NCBI GenBank assembly: GCA_029262255.1
Contig: JAJCZT010000087.1
Span: forward strand, 1 to 35,465
DNA: 35,465 nt
Direction of reading: 5' to 3'
DNA from: Deltaproteobacteria bacterium
GTDB lineage: Bacteria > Desulfobacterota_D > UBA1144 > Nemesobacterales > UBA2774
The position numbers and the translations under genes are program-made. Positions within the stretch are counted from its first letter, which is position 1, and the number at the start of each line of letters is the position of its first letter. This document shows, piece after piece, positions 10,055 through 20,402 of this stretch. The notes under the pieces are model-generated. The model saw only the letters and a list, made by a program, of their open reading frames with translations. It was not told where the DNA came from and made no database searches.

Positions 10055-10915
10055 TTAACTTATAGACTGCTTTTCTATAATTGAAACTTTATCAACTAAT
10101 ACTCCAAACTCCTCAATAGTAAGAGTTTCAGCCCGTCTTGTTTTATCTATTCCAGCAAGCTCGAGTGATGCTCTTGCGGAATCTCTAGACAAAATAGACT
10201 GAAGAGAGTTTCCTATCATTTTTCTTCTTGAGGAAAAGGCAGCTCTTACAACTTTCTCATATAGTTTTTCATCTGAAACATCTACTCTCGGGAACTCAAG
10301 AGGTTCCAACTTTAAGACAATAGAATCCACCTTGGGTTTCGGCCAGAACGATGCGGGATGAACACGGAACCCGCTTGTGATATCCATAAAAGTTTGAAGA
10401 AGAACAGAGATGGATCCGTATGTTTTCCCACCCGGACCAGCCGTTATTCTCTCTCCAACTTCAAGCTGGAGCATTAAAACCAGAGAGGAGAAATACTGAC
10501 GAGCCTCGAGCAGTTTAAACAATATAGGAGAGGAGACACTGTATGGCAGGTTTGAGATTGCTTTTAACTTTTTGCCGGAATAAAAACTGCTGAAATCAGC
10601 TTTTAAAGCATCCTGATGTACAAATTCTACCCTCGGATAATCCCGAAAAGACTCTCTTAAGTGCTCCACAAGCTTCTTGTCCTTTTCTATAGCCACTACT
10701 CTTTTGGCATTATCGGCCAATGCCGAGGTAAGCGCCCCTAATCCGGGACCTATTTCAAGAACCTCATCCTCTGAGGAAAGATCCGCTAATTCAACAATGC
10801 GGTCAATCACTCTTAAATCTTTAATAAAATTCTGCCCGAGGCTCTTGCTCGGATAGGAATTTTTGCTCAAGAAAAACTCTTTAGGATTAGTCACGCTTTT
10901 TATACTATTTGGCAT
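10055..10915 (-). CDS. rsmA: 16S rRNA (adenine(1518)-N(6)/adenine(1519)-N(6)) dimethyltransferase
   Basis: SLGQNFIKDLRVIDRIVELA, EIGPGLGALTSALA, SNLPYSVSSPILFKLL motifs of KsgA/RsmA. Confidence 0.96.
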   Translation of the reverse strand: MPNSIKSVTNPKEFFLSKNSYPSKSLGQNFIKDLRVIDRIVELADLSSEDEVLEIGPGLGALTSALADNAKRVVAIEKDKKLVEHLRESFRDYPRVEFVHQDALKADFSSFYSGKKLKAISNLPYSVSSPILFKLLEARQYFSSLVLMLQLEVGERITAGPGGKTYGSISVLLQTFMDITSGFRVHPASFWPKPKVDSIVLKLEPLEFPRVDVSDEKLYEKVVRAAFSSRRKMIGNSLQSILSRDSARASLELAGIDKTRRAETLTIEEFGVLVDKVSIIEKQSIS

Positions 10916-10997
10916 TTATATTTCCGGGGAATTTGATAATGCTTCTATACAATTTACAGGAAGGCAGCTAAGAACCTTACCATATTTCCTTGTTGGT

Positions 10998-13127
10998 TTA
11001 AGTCCCAAGTTCTTCTAAAGATATATCTTCATAGTGGATTACTCTGTTCTTACCTTGATTTTTAGACTCATAAAGAGCCCGGTCAGCTCTTTCTATTAAG
11101 GTTTCATTGTCAGCCGCATTTTCCGGGTAAGTAGCAATACCCATGCTCAATGTAACATTTAGCTCAACGCCCTTGAATTTAAAGGGCATACTTTTAATAT
11201 TATTTTTTATTTTTTCTGCGATAGCTAGCGAACCTTTTTTATTCGTGTTAGGAAGAATTACAGTAAACTCATCCCCCCCGTATCTGGCTGATATATCTAC
11301 TTCTCTAAGTGACTCTGTAAGGACGGTCCCTATAAACGATAAGACACTGTCGCCTGCCCTGTGTCCATAAGTATCATTAATATATTTCAAATCATCCAGA
11401 TCAATCAAGATAAGTGAACAACGCTCATCATACCTATCCGAATGAGCAATTGTATAAGAAAGCATTTCCTGAAAATGTCTATGATTATATAATCCTGTAA
11501 GCCCGTCTTTTACAGCAAGCTCTTTGGTTTTTTCATAATTGTGAGAGGTTGTAATGAATTTAGCGGATTCACCGCATATAATTTTAGCAAGACTAATTTC
11601 ACCCTCATTAAAAGCGAGCTTATCGTATCTACCAATCACTACAGATCCTAGAACATTGGGTTCCCCATCCTGTGTCTCAGAAATCATTTCAATAAGGGGA
11701 TAAATTAAGACCGATTTTATGTTTTTTACACCTAAGGCAAAATCAACCTCTTTTCCAAATATCCTTTTGTATTTAGTCCTGGCAGATAAATCCTCGGCAT
11801 TAAAGTAGTTCTTGCCATCGTACACTAACCCTATGAGAGTATCCGGATGAGGGATCTCTTTACCTTCCAGATGATCCTTCTCCGATCCGCTAATCCTCTT
11901 TAAAATGCTAAGTCCCTCTTCCTCATCATAAAGTGTAATTCCAATAAGATCAGCCTCTAAAACTCTTCCCAGCGTATCCGCGATATGATCCAGCACATCA
12001 TCTACACTCCCTGTAGAAGTAAGCTTTTGAGTAAAATCATAAAAGGAATTAAGCTCCTGAGAGCTCAGTTTAACCTTTTCAGAAAGCTGGAACCTATCTA
12101 TAATCTCGCCTATCCTCTCACATATTAGAGATATAATAAGCTTTTCCTTCTCTCCGAAAACATCTTGATCCATGCTATCGACTATTAATATTCCCACTAT
12201 ATCCCGTTTGCTTTCAGGAATATGATTTTCCGCCTTCATGAGTAAAGGAGTGGCAAGAAGAGATCTAACTGGAATATCCTTAGTATAATATATAAGGTTC
12301 TGTCTAACATTTTTGATACTTGTTATTAAAACCTGGGTTTTGGTCTTTAGTACCCATCCGAGATATCCGCCCCGAAAACTGACTCTTTGTCCCTTGTCTA
12401 TATAATCATTGCTTTTAGATATTGAAGCCGCTATAGCAAAAAGTCCGTCATCCATTTTCATATAAAACAAAACGCTGTGGCTAGAAACAAGTTTACCAAG
12501 AATCTCAAGCGCCTTATTTATATCATCCTTCAACTCTTTCACGTTACTAGATTCGCTTTGCTCCTCCGCATTATCGGAGATCAAATTGTGAAGTGAAAAT
12601 TTCTTTCCACTGCCCTTTTGTAAGATGTTCGATCCCAGTGTGAGCTTATTGCCCTTGAGCAAGAACCCCAAAATTGAAGTTGAAAGAAAAAGTATTATGA
12701 TCTGGTAAGGGAGTGAAGGGCTTTGAAGCTGAGTTATTTGAAGAACTGAAATTATAACAAAAGTAAGCCCGCCTGCCGACCAGCCAAAGAAAAGAACTAT
12801 TAGGGGTAATAAAACATAGGACAGGGGAAACAACTCATTCCCAAAAATCTGTAGCACTATTTCAAATACAAGGGTAGATAAGAGGGCAAATTCTATTTCA
12901 TCTATTCTTGATAAGCTTCGTGAGGCGGAGGCAATGTAATTTACGGACTTGTATGCAACTGCGGAAATTAAAAGGATTACTGCCAAAATAGAATAAAAAT
13001 TGATGCTCTTAAAGCTATTCTTATATATAAGGGCTAATATCAAGATTGAAAGTATAATTATAAATACTTTGCCCAAGACATAGTTTGAGAGCTTAATTTT
13101 ACTCTTGAAATCTATAGACTTTTTCAC
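10998..13127 (-). CDS. Membrane-anchored GAF-domain diguanylate cyclase (GGDEF)
   Basis: 709 aa; hydrophobic N-terminal region, two GAF-like regions, C-terminal DGLTGLYNHRHFQEML ... REVDISARYGGDEFTVILP. Start codon is GTG at 13127. Confidence 0.93.
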   Translation of the reverse strand: MKKSIDFKSKIKLSNYVLGKVFIIILSILILALIYKNSFKSINFYSILAVILLISAVAYKSVNYIASASRSLSRIDEIEFALLSTLVFEIVLQIFGNELFPLSYVLLPLIVLFFGWSAGGLTFVIISVLQITQLQSPSLPYQIIILFLSTSILGFLLKGNKLTLGSNILQKGSGKKFSLHNLISDNAEEQSESSNVKELKDDINKALEILGKLVSSHSVLFYMKMDDGLFAIAASISKSNDYIDKGQRVSFRGGYLGWVLKTKTQVLITSIKNVRQNLIYYTKDIPVRSLLATPLLMKAENHIPESKRDIVGILIVDSMDQDVFGEKEKLIISLICERIGEIIDRFQLSEKVKLSSQELNSFYDFTQKLTSTGSVDDVLDHIADTLGRVLEADLIGITLYDEEEGLSILKRISGSEKDHLEGKEIPHPDTLIGLVYDGKNYFNAEDLSARTKYKRIFGKEVDFALGVKNIKSVLIYPLIEMISETQDGEPNVLGSVVIGRYDKLAFNEGEISLAKIICGESAKFITTSHNYEKTKELAVKDGLTGLYNHRHFQEMLSYTIAHSDRYDERCSLILIDLDDLKYINDTYGHRAGDSVLSFIGTVLTESLREVDISARYGGDEFTVILPNTNKKGSLAIAEKIKNNIKSMPFKFKGVELNVTLSMGIATYPENAADNETLIERADRALYESKNQGKNRVIHYEDISLEELGT

Positions 13128-13368
13128 CTTTTTTGATCATCCCTAATTCTTGTCTTATGATTTTTTCCTTATACGCATCGTCTGTATCAATCAATTCTAT
13201 TTTCTTCATTAGTTCGTTATTTGAATTCTCTAGTTTTAGGGATTCCACTTTTACCTTCTCATTCTCTTGGTGTAGAGCATATACATGCGTTATTTCTCTT
13301 GCGAACAAATATACTAAAAGAGAAACAGCTCCAACTACCAAAATGATCCTTACTATTGTCCTTTTCAT
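13099..13368 (-). CDS. FtsB/DivIC family septum formation initiator-like protein
   Basis: MKRTIVRIILVVGAVSLLVYLF TM segment, coiled-coil-like region, IIRQELGMIKKGEKVYRFQE C-terminus typical of FtsB/DivIC. The ATG at 13368 (1 nt after the upstream stop) is preferred over the track start at 13389. Confidence 0.85.
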   Translation of the reverse strand: MKRTIVRIILVVGAVSLLVYLFAREITHVYALHQENEKVKVESLKLENSNNELMKKIELIDTDDAYKEKIIRQELGMIKKGEKVYRFQE

Positions 13369-13369
13369 G

Positions 13370-14014
13370 TTATAAAATATCCATATCACCTGTAATGAAG
13401 GGATTTGATCTTCTCTCTATACCTATGGTTGTAAAAGGCCCGTGGCCGGGATAAACATTATAGGAATCTGGAAGTGTCATAAGTTTTGACTTTATAGAGC
13501 CAACAAGCTCTCTCATTGAAGTCCCACCTGTCAAATCTACCCTACCTACGCTTCCTGCAAAAAGTGTGTCCCCCGAGATAACATGATCATCGATTAGAAG
13601 ACAGACACTTCCCCACGAATGCCCGGGGGTATGCAGAACCTTAGCTTTTAGACTGCCGATTTCGATCTCGTCTCCCTCCTCGATATAAACATCTATCTCG
13701 GGAACCCTGACATTGCCGAACTGCGGAAATCTAGCCGCCGCTTCAGGCAATACTTGCAATACCGGTTCATCCTCCGGATGAAGATAAAATTTCACTCCAA
13801 GTTCTTCTTTCGCTTGCTGAACTCCCGCCACATGATCTATATGAGTATGAGTATTAACTATCTTGGTAATTTTTAATCCTGAATTCTTAATCTCAGCTAA
13901 AATCTCATCCATCTGCTCACCCGGATCGATTAATATTCCCTCATTTGTCTCTTCATCCCCAATAATATAACAATTCGTTAGAAAAATACCGCCGGGTATA
14001 CATTTTAGAATCAT
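13370..14014 (-). CDS. MBL-fold metallo-hydrolase (glyoxalase II-like)
   Basis: THTHIDHVAG (HxHxDH), HTPGHSWGSVCLL, SGDTLFAGSVGRVDL, VYPGHGPFTTIG. Confidence 0.93.
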   Translation of the reverse strand: MILKCIPGGIFLTNCYIIGDEETNEGILIDPGEQMDEILAEIKNSGLKITKIVNTHTHIDHVAGVQQAKEELGVKFYLHPEDEPVLQVLPEAAARFPQFGNVRVPEIDVYIEEGDEIEIGSLKAKVLHTPGHSWGSVCLLIDDHVISGDTLFAGSVGRVDLTGGTSMRELVGSIKSKLMTLPDSYNVYPGHGPFTTIGIERRSNPFITGDMDIL

Positions 14015-14037
14015 AGTATTAATAAACTCCCTTGTAA

Positions 14038-14313
14038 TTAGTTAATCGTGAATTCTTCAAACTGTGCAATATAGGTTTGCCAATCTAACTGAACATCTTT
14101 TACATGGGAAAGATCGGGTCCTTCACGGCACCAATCCACTAGTTTATGAAGCTGATCCTCATCCCCTTCTGCAACCACCTCTACAGTTCCATCCCCTCTG
14201 TTCATAACAAATCCGGTTAATCTTAGCTCATTCGCCTTGTCTTTAGTGGAAGCTCTAAAAAATACTCCCTGAACCTTCCCGCGAATAATAAGCTGTACTC
14301 TCTTTTTCTCCAT
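14038..14313 (-). CDS. acyP: Acylphosphatase
   Basis: 91 aa; IRGKVQGVFFRASTKDKANELRLTGFVMNRGDGTVEVVAEG is the acylphosphatase signature. Confidence 0.95.
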   Translation of the reverse strand: MEKKRVQLIIRGKVQGVFFRASTKDKANELRLTGFVMNRGDGTVEVVAEGDEDQLHKLVDWCREGPDLSHVKDVQLDWQTYIAQFEEFTIN

Positions 14314-14532
14314 CCAATAAGCTCAGATTACCAAAACGCTTAATTTCTGTCAACAATAGTCCGGCTTGATTACTGAATTTTGCTAGATTTCCGCAACTTA
14401 GAATGCAATCATTAAGAATATCTTTAATAATAATACACTACATCCAGACTTAGATACAAGCAGGGCGAAGCGCCATAATCAGTCTCAAGCTGTGTAATTT
14501 CATCTAAAAAATCAATCTAAACGCTTAAATGT

Positions 14533-15903
14533 TTGACAGTCAAAATAGAAGATGTATTTTGTTTAGGTATGAGCGAATATAAAGCCTGGTTTAGTTGTAT
14601 CAATGAAGAGTGCGGTGAAACATATCCTTTAGACGAGGTAATCTACAGATGCAAGAAATGTAACAACCTCTTGGAAGTCACTCATGATCTCAATAAACTG
14701 AAGGAAACTTCCGCTCAAGAGTGGAAAGATATATTTGATCACCGTTACCGTAGACAGTCCTGGCCTTATGGAAGTTCTGTATGGGGCAAGAAAGAATGGG
14801 TCTGCCCATATGTTGAGGATGAAAATATTGTTTCAATGTACGAAGGAGCCACGAATCTTTTCTGGGCCGAGAGGTTCGGAAAACAAATTGGCATGGAAGA
14901 CCTTTGGTTAAAGATGTGCGGGAACAGCCACACGGGCTCTTTCAAAGATTTGGGTATGACGGTTCTTGTGTCTGTTGTACAACAGATGATCGCTGATGGC
15001 AAGGAGGTGCCGGCAGTTGCTTGCGCATCAACCGGTGACACATCTGCTGCTCTTGCGGCTTACTGCGCATCTGCTGGAATACCCGCAATTGTCTTTCTTC
15101 CAAAAGATAAAGTTTCCATAGCCCAACTTGTGCAGCCAATCTCAAATGGTGCTCTGGTCTTATCATTAGATACCGACTTTGATGGATGCATGGAAATGGT
15201 GCAAAAGGTATGCAGCGAAAACAATATCTATCTCGCAAATTCCATAAATTCGCTCAGGATTGAAGGGCAAAAAACAATCAGTGTAGAGCTTTGTCAACAA
15301 TTTGATTGGGAAGTACCTGACTGGATTATTATCCCGGGAGGCAATTTAGGAAATATATCGGCTCTCGGAAAAGGGTTCTTAATGATGAGGGACCTTGGCT
15401 TAATTGACAAGCTGCCGAGATTGGTATGCGCCCAGGCTGAGCACGCGAATCCACTTTATTTGAGCTATCTCAAAAATTTTGAGGAGTTTCATCCTGTAAA
15501 AGCCAAGAAAACACTCGCTAACGCAATTCAAATTGGAAACCCGGTTAGTGTTAATAAAGCTATTAGAACTATAAGAGAGTTTGATGGCATAGTGGAGCAG
15601 GCAAGTGAGGAAGAGCTGGCTAATGCCTCAGCGCAGGTAGACAAAACAGGAACATTTAACTGTCCACACACCGGTGTTGCGCTTGCCGTTTTCTTAAAAT
15701 TACAGGCTAAGAAGGTTTTTAAACCCAATGACAGGATTGTTGTGATTTCAACAGCTCACGGTCTTAAATTCGTTGAATTTAAAATCGGCTACCACAAAAA
15801 GGAACTCGAGGGTGTAATCTCAAAATACGCCAACGCCCCTTTGGAGCTTCCTGCCGATTATGACGCTGTAACAGATGCCATTTTCTCAAAGATCGGCAGC
15901 TAA
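14533..15903 (+). CDS. thrC: Threonine synthase with N-terminal zinc-ribbon-like segment
   Basis: [18 protein letters not shown]-lysine region, [25 protein letters not shown]...CKKCNN ribbon. Track start is TTG at 14533; ATG at 14569 (MSEYKAW) is an alternative start. Confidence 0.93.
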   Translation: MTVKIEDVFCLGMSEYKAWFSCINEECGETYPLDEVIYRCKKCNNLLEVTHDLNKLKETSAQEWKDIFDHRYRRQSWPYGSSVWGKKEWVCPYVEDENIVSMYEGATNLFWAERFGKQIGMEDLWLKMCGNSHTGSFKDLGMTVLVSVVQQMIADGKEVPAVACASTGDTSAALAAYCASAGIPAIVFLPKDKVSIAQLVQPISNGALVLSLDTDFDGCMEMVQKVCSENNIYLANSINSLRIEGQKTISVELCQQFDWEVPDWIIIPGGNLGNISALGKGFLMMRDLGLIDKLPRLVCAQAEHANPLYLSYLKNFEEFHPVKAKKTLANAIQIGNPVSVNKAIRTIREFDGIVEQASEEELANASAQVDKTGTFNCPHTGVALAVFLKLQAKKVFKPNDRIVVISTAHGLKFVEFKIGYHKKELEGVISKYANAPLELPADYDAVTDAIFSKIGS

Positions 15904-15940
15904 CAATATATGCCTCACTCCATTAAAATATTCATAAACT

Positions 15941-16567
15941 ATGAGAAATAATCTAGATGGTCTCTACGTTATAACCGACAAAAAACTAATTAAACGCGAC
16001 AAGTTCATAGAAACTGTAGAAAAGTCTATAAAGGGCGGGGCGCGAATTGTCCAATTAAGAGAAAAAGACACTCCACGTGATGAGATATTAAACTTGGGTC
16101 ATGGGCTCCTTAAACTAACAAAGAAATATAAAATCCCGCTCATTATCAATGATTCCGTAGAACTAGCAAAAGAAATAGGAGCGGATGGTGTTCATCTGGG
16201 TGGAGGCGATACGTCTATAAAAAGGGCAAGAGCAATACTCGGCGCACAGGCTATAATTGGAGTTTCTTGTTATAATCAGATCGAAAGGGGGTTAAACGCT
16301 ATGCAGGATGGCGCCGATTATGTAGCCTTCGGAACCCCTTATTACACGCCTACAAAACCACAGAGAGAACCTACTGCGATCGAGACTCTTAGAGAAGCCG
16401 TCAAAGTAATAAACAACATTCCTATATTTGCCATTGGCGGTATTACGAAAGAAAACGCCTCTTTAATATTAGAGACCGGCGTTGACGGCATAGCGGTGAT
16501 TACCAGTGTATTCGGCTCCCCTGATCCACAAACAGCGGCAAGGGAATTGTCTATTCTGTCCGGCTAA
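15941..16567 (+). CDS. thiE: Thiamine phosphate synthase
   Basis: LYVITDKKL, GARIVQLREKD, LIINDSVELAKEIGADGVHLGGGD, VAFGTPYYTPTKP, FAIGGITKENA. Confidence 0.96.
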   Translation: MRNNLDGLYVITDKKLIKRDKFIETVEKSIKGGARIVQLREKDTPRDEILNLGHGLLKLTKKYKIPLIINDSVELAKEIGADGVHLGGGDTSIKRARAILGAQAIIGVSCYNQIERGLNAMQDGADYVAFGTPYYTPTKPQREPTAIETLREAVKVINNIPIFAIGGITKENASLILETGVDGIAVITSVFGSPDPQTAARELSILSG

Positions 16568-16580
16568 ATATTAGACCGAA

Positions 16581-17669
16581 CTATAGAATGCCTGAAAAAT
16601 CCTTCCCTTTTCTTTTCTTGCCAACCCTTTCTGCAAGTGCGTGAGAAACAAGAGGCAGTGCAATTGTTGCATCACAGTAACACTGCACCAAGCTGCCCTC
16701 GGGATCTTCCTTGCCCCAGGACACTGCTTCTTCAAATGTGCAACCCGAAAGCCCTCCCCACTGAGGTGAGTCGGTCGTTATCTGAATAGCGTATTTATGA
16801 GGATAATAAGTTTCAGAAACACCTGTACCTTTTCTGTTTAAGCCGTCTACCCTGTTAGGAACGTGTCTATCTTTATAAAGCAAGTCGCCTGTAACGGCAA
16901 AGAGTTGAATAAAATCTTTAGGGACTCCGCCCCCTATATAAATAACCGCCGTATCTTTAACCGTCTCTCCCAAAGTCATAAATTCCACATAGTCCTTAAT
17001 CGCATCTATTGTTAGACTAAACCCCTTACTCTTGGCAATAAGAGCGGCGTCACCATACGGGCTGTCCGCAATAGCGGGGCAAAATATCGGAACACCGTGC
17101 TGGGCTGCTTTTGCCACTATGCTCTGAATATTCTTCTCTCCGAGCCACTGCCCGCAGAGATAGAGCAATTCTCTGGAAGAGTAGTTATACGACTCATCTA
17201 GCGTCAGGATAAACTCAGCCAAAAGCTCCGTCATTACGAGATAGTCCGTCTCTTTCCCGTAAACGTCATAATAGCGGTTAAGCCCCTCTCTGAATAATGT
17301 TTCGTTATCCGCTAGCTGAGAGCCCTGCCAATAGTCAAAGCCCATAGCGTCTATTATGTCTTCAGAAATATTTGCGCCAGTAGGTACAAGGATGTCGACA
17401 TAGCGGTTCTCAATTAGCCAATTTATTATTTTCCATTGTCCTGTTGTTGAAAGTGAGCCTGTGTAACCTAGAAGAATTGTAACGTCGTCATCATTTATCA
17501 TCTGCTCTAACACATCAACCACGCGCGCCAGGCTTTTGCCCTGAAAACCGGTTTCCGCCATTTCAGAGAGTAGTTGGGAGACGGTTTTTGGCGCCTCAAC
17601 TTCAATTGCTTTTACTTTCTTTTTGAGAAAATCATCCATCGTGGTTTCGTTATTAATTTTATCTGCCAT
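16581..17669 (-). CDS. Deoxyhypusine synthase-like protein (bacterial DHS family)
   Basis: LGYTGSLSTTGQWKIINWLIENRYVDILVPTGANISEDI, IYIGGGVPKDFIQ, EEAVSWGKEDPEG...CDATIALPLV, matching DHS blocks including the AVSWGK catalytic-lysine segment. Confidence 0.9.
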   Translation of the reverse strand: MADKINNETTMDDFLKKKVKAIEVEAPKTVSQLLSEMAETGFQGKSLARVVDVLEQMINDDDVTILLGYTGSLSTTGQWKIINWLIENRYVDILVPTGANISEDIIDAMGFDYWQGSQLADNETLFREGLNRYYDVYGKETDYLVMTELLAEFILTLDESYNYSSRELLYLCGQWLGEKNIQSIVAKAAQHGVPIFCPAIADSPYGDAALIAKSKGFSLTIDAIKDYVEFMTLGETVKDTAVIYIGGGVPKDFIQLFAVTGDLLYKDRHVPNRVDGLNRKGTGVSETYYPHKYAIQITTDSPQWGGLSGCTFEEAVSWGKEDPEGSLVQCYCDATIALPLVSHALAERVGKKRKGKDFSGIL

Positions 17670-17774
17670 TGGATATGGAACCTCCGTTTGTCACTATTTG
17701 AAAATTGAAGCGATTCAAGATACCACAGTAGCTATAAATATCAAAACTACCCGTGTGGACAAAAAGACTTGATT

Positions 17775-20261
17775 TTAGATAACGATATTGACTAACTTCT
17801 TTGGAACAACGATTACTTTCTTTGGCTCTTTACCCGCAATATAGCTTTGAATCTTCTCATCAGAAAAAGCGGCTTCTTTCATCTGGTCCTGATCAGAGTC
17901 AGGATCCATTGTAAACTGGCTTCTAACTTTGCCGTTTATCTGAACCACTATGTTAATCGCCGCGCTCTCCACCAGCTCCTTGTTCCAGGTGATCCACCCG
18001 GTATCTACAAGCGTATCCATATATCCAAGCTCGTGCCATAGCTCTTCTGAGATGTGAGGGGCCATAGGATAAAGGAGTCTTATCATTGCTTCAACAGCTT
18101 CTCTCAGCACGGGTAGATCATCTTTCCCCTCCGGCTTAAATTTTGACGTATCGTTTAGTAATTCCATAACAGCCGCAATCGCCGTATTAAACTGAAACCT
18201 GTCTAGATCGTCCGTTACTTTTTTTATTGTTTTATGCGTCTTTGTAAGAAGCTCTTTAGCCGACTTTGAAATTTTCTCAGGCTCAACATCTACTCCCTTA
18301 ACACTTTCAATATCGTCAAAGACTTCAAATACAAGCCGCCACACCCGGTTCAAGAATCTAAAGGACCCTTCGACCCCCTCATCGCTCCAATCCAAATCCC
18401 TTTGGACCGGGGCGGCAAATAGGATGAATAGCCTCACGGTATCAGCGCCGAACTTTGCTATCATATCGTCAGGGTCTACGATGTTTCCGATAGACTTGGA
18501 CATTTTAGCGCCGTCCTTAATCACCATTCCCTGAGTTAGAAGGTTAGTAAACGGCTCGTCCAGATCACACATGCCAAGATCCCTCAGTGCCTTTGTAAAA
18601 AATCTCGCGTATAAAAGATGTAAAATAGCGTGCTCTATGCCGCCTATGTATTGGTCGACCGAGAGCCAGTAGGAGACTTCGTCTTTATCAAAAATACCTT
18701 CATTATAATTAGGCGAGGCGTACCTCAAGAAATACCAGGAGGATTCTACAAACGTATCCATAGTATCTGTTTCACGCTTTGCCTGAGCGCCGCATTTTGG
18801 GCAATCCGTATTCACAAAGCTATCTATCTTTGAGAGCGGAGATCCCCCTTTGCCGGTAAATTCAATATCAAGCGGAAGCTCCACCGGAAGATCTTCATCA
18901 GGAACCGCAACCGCACCGCACTTATCGCAATATATTATGGGAATTGGCGTTCCCCAATATCTTTGCCTGGATATTCCCCAGTCCCGGAGACGGTAATTAA
19001 TCTGCCTCTCGCCAATACCTTTCTCTTCTATATATTCAATTATCTTTTCTTTTGCCGTTTGTGAGGGAGTATCCGTGAAATCCTTGGAATTGACCATCAC
19101 TCCAGGCTCCTCAAATGCCCCGTCCATAGCGTGTGGATCCAAATCCACTCCTTCTGGTTGAATTACAACCTTGATAGGCAGATGGTACTCCTTTGCAAAC
19201 TCAAAGTCCCTCTGGTCGTGAGCTGGAACACACATAATAATCCCGGTCCCGTATTCAGCGAGCACAAAGTTCGCAACGTAGATCGGTATACTCGCGTGCG
19301 TGAAAGGATTTATTGCGTAGGAGCCGGTAAATACACCTTCTTTTTTTGTTCCTTCGGCTACTCTTTCAAGATTGCTCTGTTTTGTGACCCGATTTATAAA
19401 TTCAAGAACTTCTTTTTCTTCGGGTTTGCCTTTTATTAATCCCACTGCAAGCGGATGCTCGGGTGCGATGCTCATATACGTTACACCGTATACGGTGTCG
19501 GGCCTCGTAGTGAAAACTTTAAGACTGCTCTCTTCTTGCAGCGCTTCCTGGAGAGGGAACTCTATCTCTGCCCCTGTGCTTTTCCCTATCCAGTTCTTCT
19601 GCATAGCGAGCACCCTTTCGGGCCACCCGTCTTTTAGCTTATCAGCCCACTGAAGAAGTTCTTCCGTATACTGGGTTGTTTTAAAAAACCAGCCCGACAT
19701 CTCTTTTAATTCAACCTCCGAGCCACAACGCCAGCAAAGTCCGTCCTCAACCTGCTCATTAGCCAGCACGGTTTCGCAAGACGGGCACCAGTTAACCGTA
19801 GTCGATTTTTGATAAGCTAACCCCTTCTTATACATGTGAGTAAATACCATCTGCTCCCATTTATAATACGAGGGATCACAAGTGGCGATCTCTCTGGTCC
19901 AGTCATAGCTGAACCCGAGCTGTTTAAGCTGGGCTTTCATTTGTGAGATATTTTCATAGGTCCATTTTGCCGGATGAACGCCGCGTTCAATAGCCGCGTT
20001 TTCAGCGGGCAGTCCAAAGGCGTCCCACCCTATAGGATGCAGGACGTTAAATCCTCTGGTTCGCTTGTAACGTGCTGTGACATCTCCGATCGTATAATTC
20101 CTCACGTGACCCATGTGTATGCGCCCTGAGGGATAGGGAAACATCTCTAAGACATAATATTTCTTCTTATCTTCTTCTACTTCTACCTGGTATAACTTCT
20201 TCTCGTCCCAATAGTTACGCCAATGATCCTCTATCTCTTTTGCGTTATAGACCTCTTTCAT
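17775..20261 (-). CDS. leuS: Leucyl-tRNA synthetase
   Basis: 828 aa; [22 protein letters not shown] (HIGH) and [17 protein letters not shown] (KMSKS), editing domain [12 protein letters not shown]. Confidence 0.98.
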   Translation of the reverse strand: MKEVYNAKEIEDHWRNYWDEKKLYQVEVEEDKKKYYVLEMFPYPSGRIHMGHVRNYTIGDVTARYKRTRGFNVLHPIGWDAFGLPAENAAIERGVHPAKWTYENISQMKAQLKQLGFSYDWTREIATCDPSYYKWEQMVFTHMYKKGLAYQKSTTVNWCPSCETVLANEQVEDGLCWRCGSEVELKEMSGWFFKTTQYTEELLQWADKLKDGWPERVLAMQKNWIGKSTGAEIEFPLQEALQEESSLKVFTTRPDTVYGVTYMSIAPEHPLAVGLIKGKPEEKEVLEFINRVTKQSNLERVAEGTKKEGVFTGSYAINPFTHASIPIYVANFVLAEYGTGIIMCVPAHDQRDFEFAKEYHLPIKVVIQPEGVDLDPHAMDGAFEEPGVMVNSKDFTDTPSQTAKEKIIEYIEEKGIGERQINYRLRDWGISRQRYWGTPIPIIYCDKCGAVAVPDEDLPVELPLDIEFTGKGGSPLSKIDSFVNTDCPKCGAQAKRETDTMDTFVESSWYFLRYASPNYNEGIFDKDEVSYWLSVDQYIGGIEHAILHLLYARFFTKALRDLGMCDLDEPFTNLLTQGMVIKDGAKMSKSIGNIVDPDDMIAKFGADTVRLFILFAAPVQRDLDWSDEGVEGSFRFLNRVWRLVFEVFDDIESVKGVDVEPEKISKSAKELLTKTHKTIKKVTDDLDRFQFNTAIAAVMELLNDTSKFKPEGKDDLPVLREAVEAMIRLLYPMAPHISEELWHELGYMDTLVDTGWITWNKELVESAAINIVVQINGKVRSQFTMDPDSDQDQMKEAAFSDEKIQSYIAGKEPKKVIVVPKKLVNIVI

Positions 20262-20402
20262 TTTCCGCTTTTTCTCTCCAAAAAGTTTTATTTAGAATAG
20301 AATGATTTACCAGAAACACAAGAATAGTACAAAGTCTGTCTAATATTCTTAAATGTACTTTTACAATCCAGCTATGTTGTATAATATTAGGGAATCACTG
20401 AT

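Noticed and set aside
14314-14532. 219-nt intergenic region before threonine synthase as a riboswitch or ncRNA
   Set aside because: Only a short GGCG/CGCC hairpin and a repeated AACGCTTAA were visible; no recognisable T-box, TPP or other riboswitch core and no convincing promoter.
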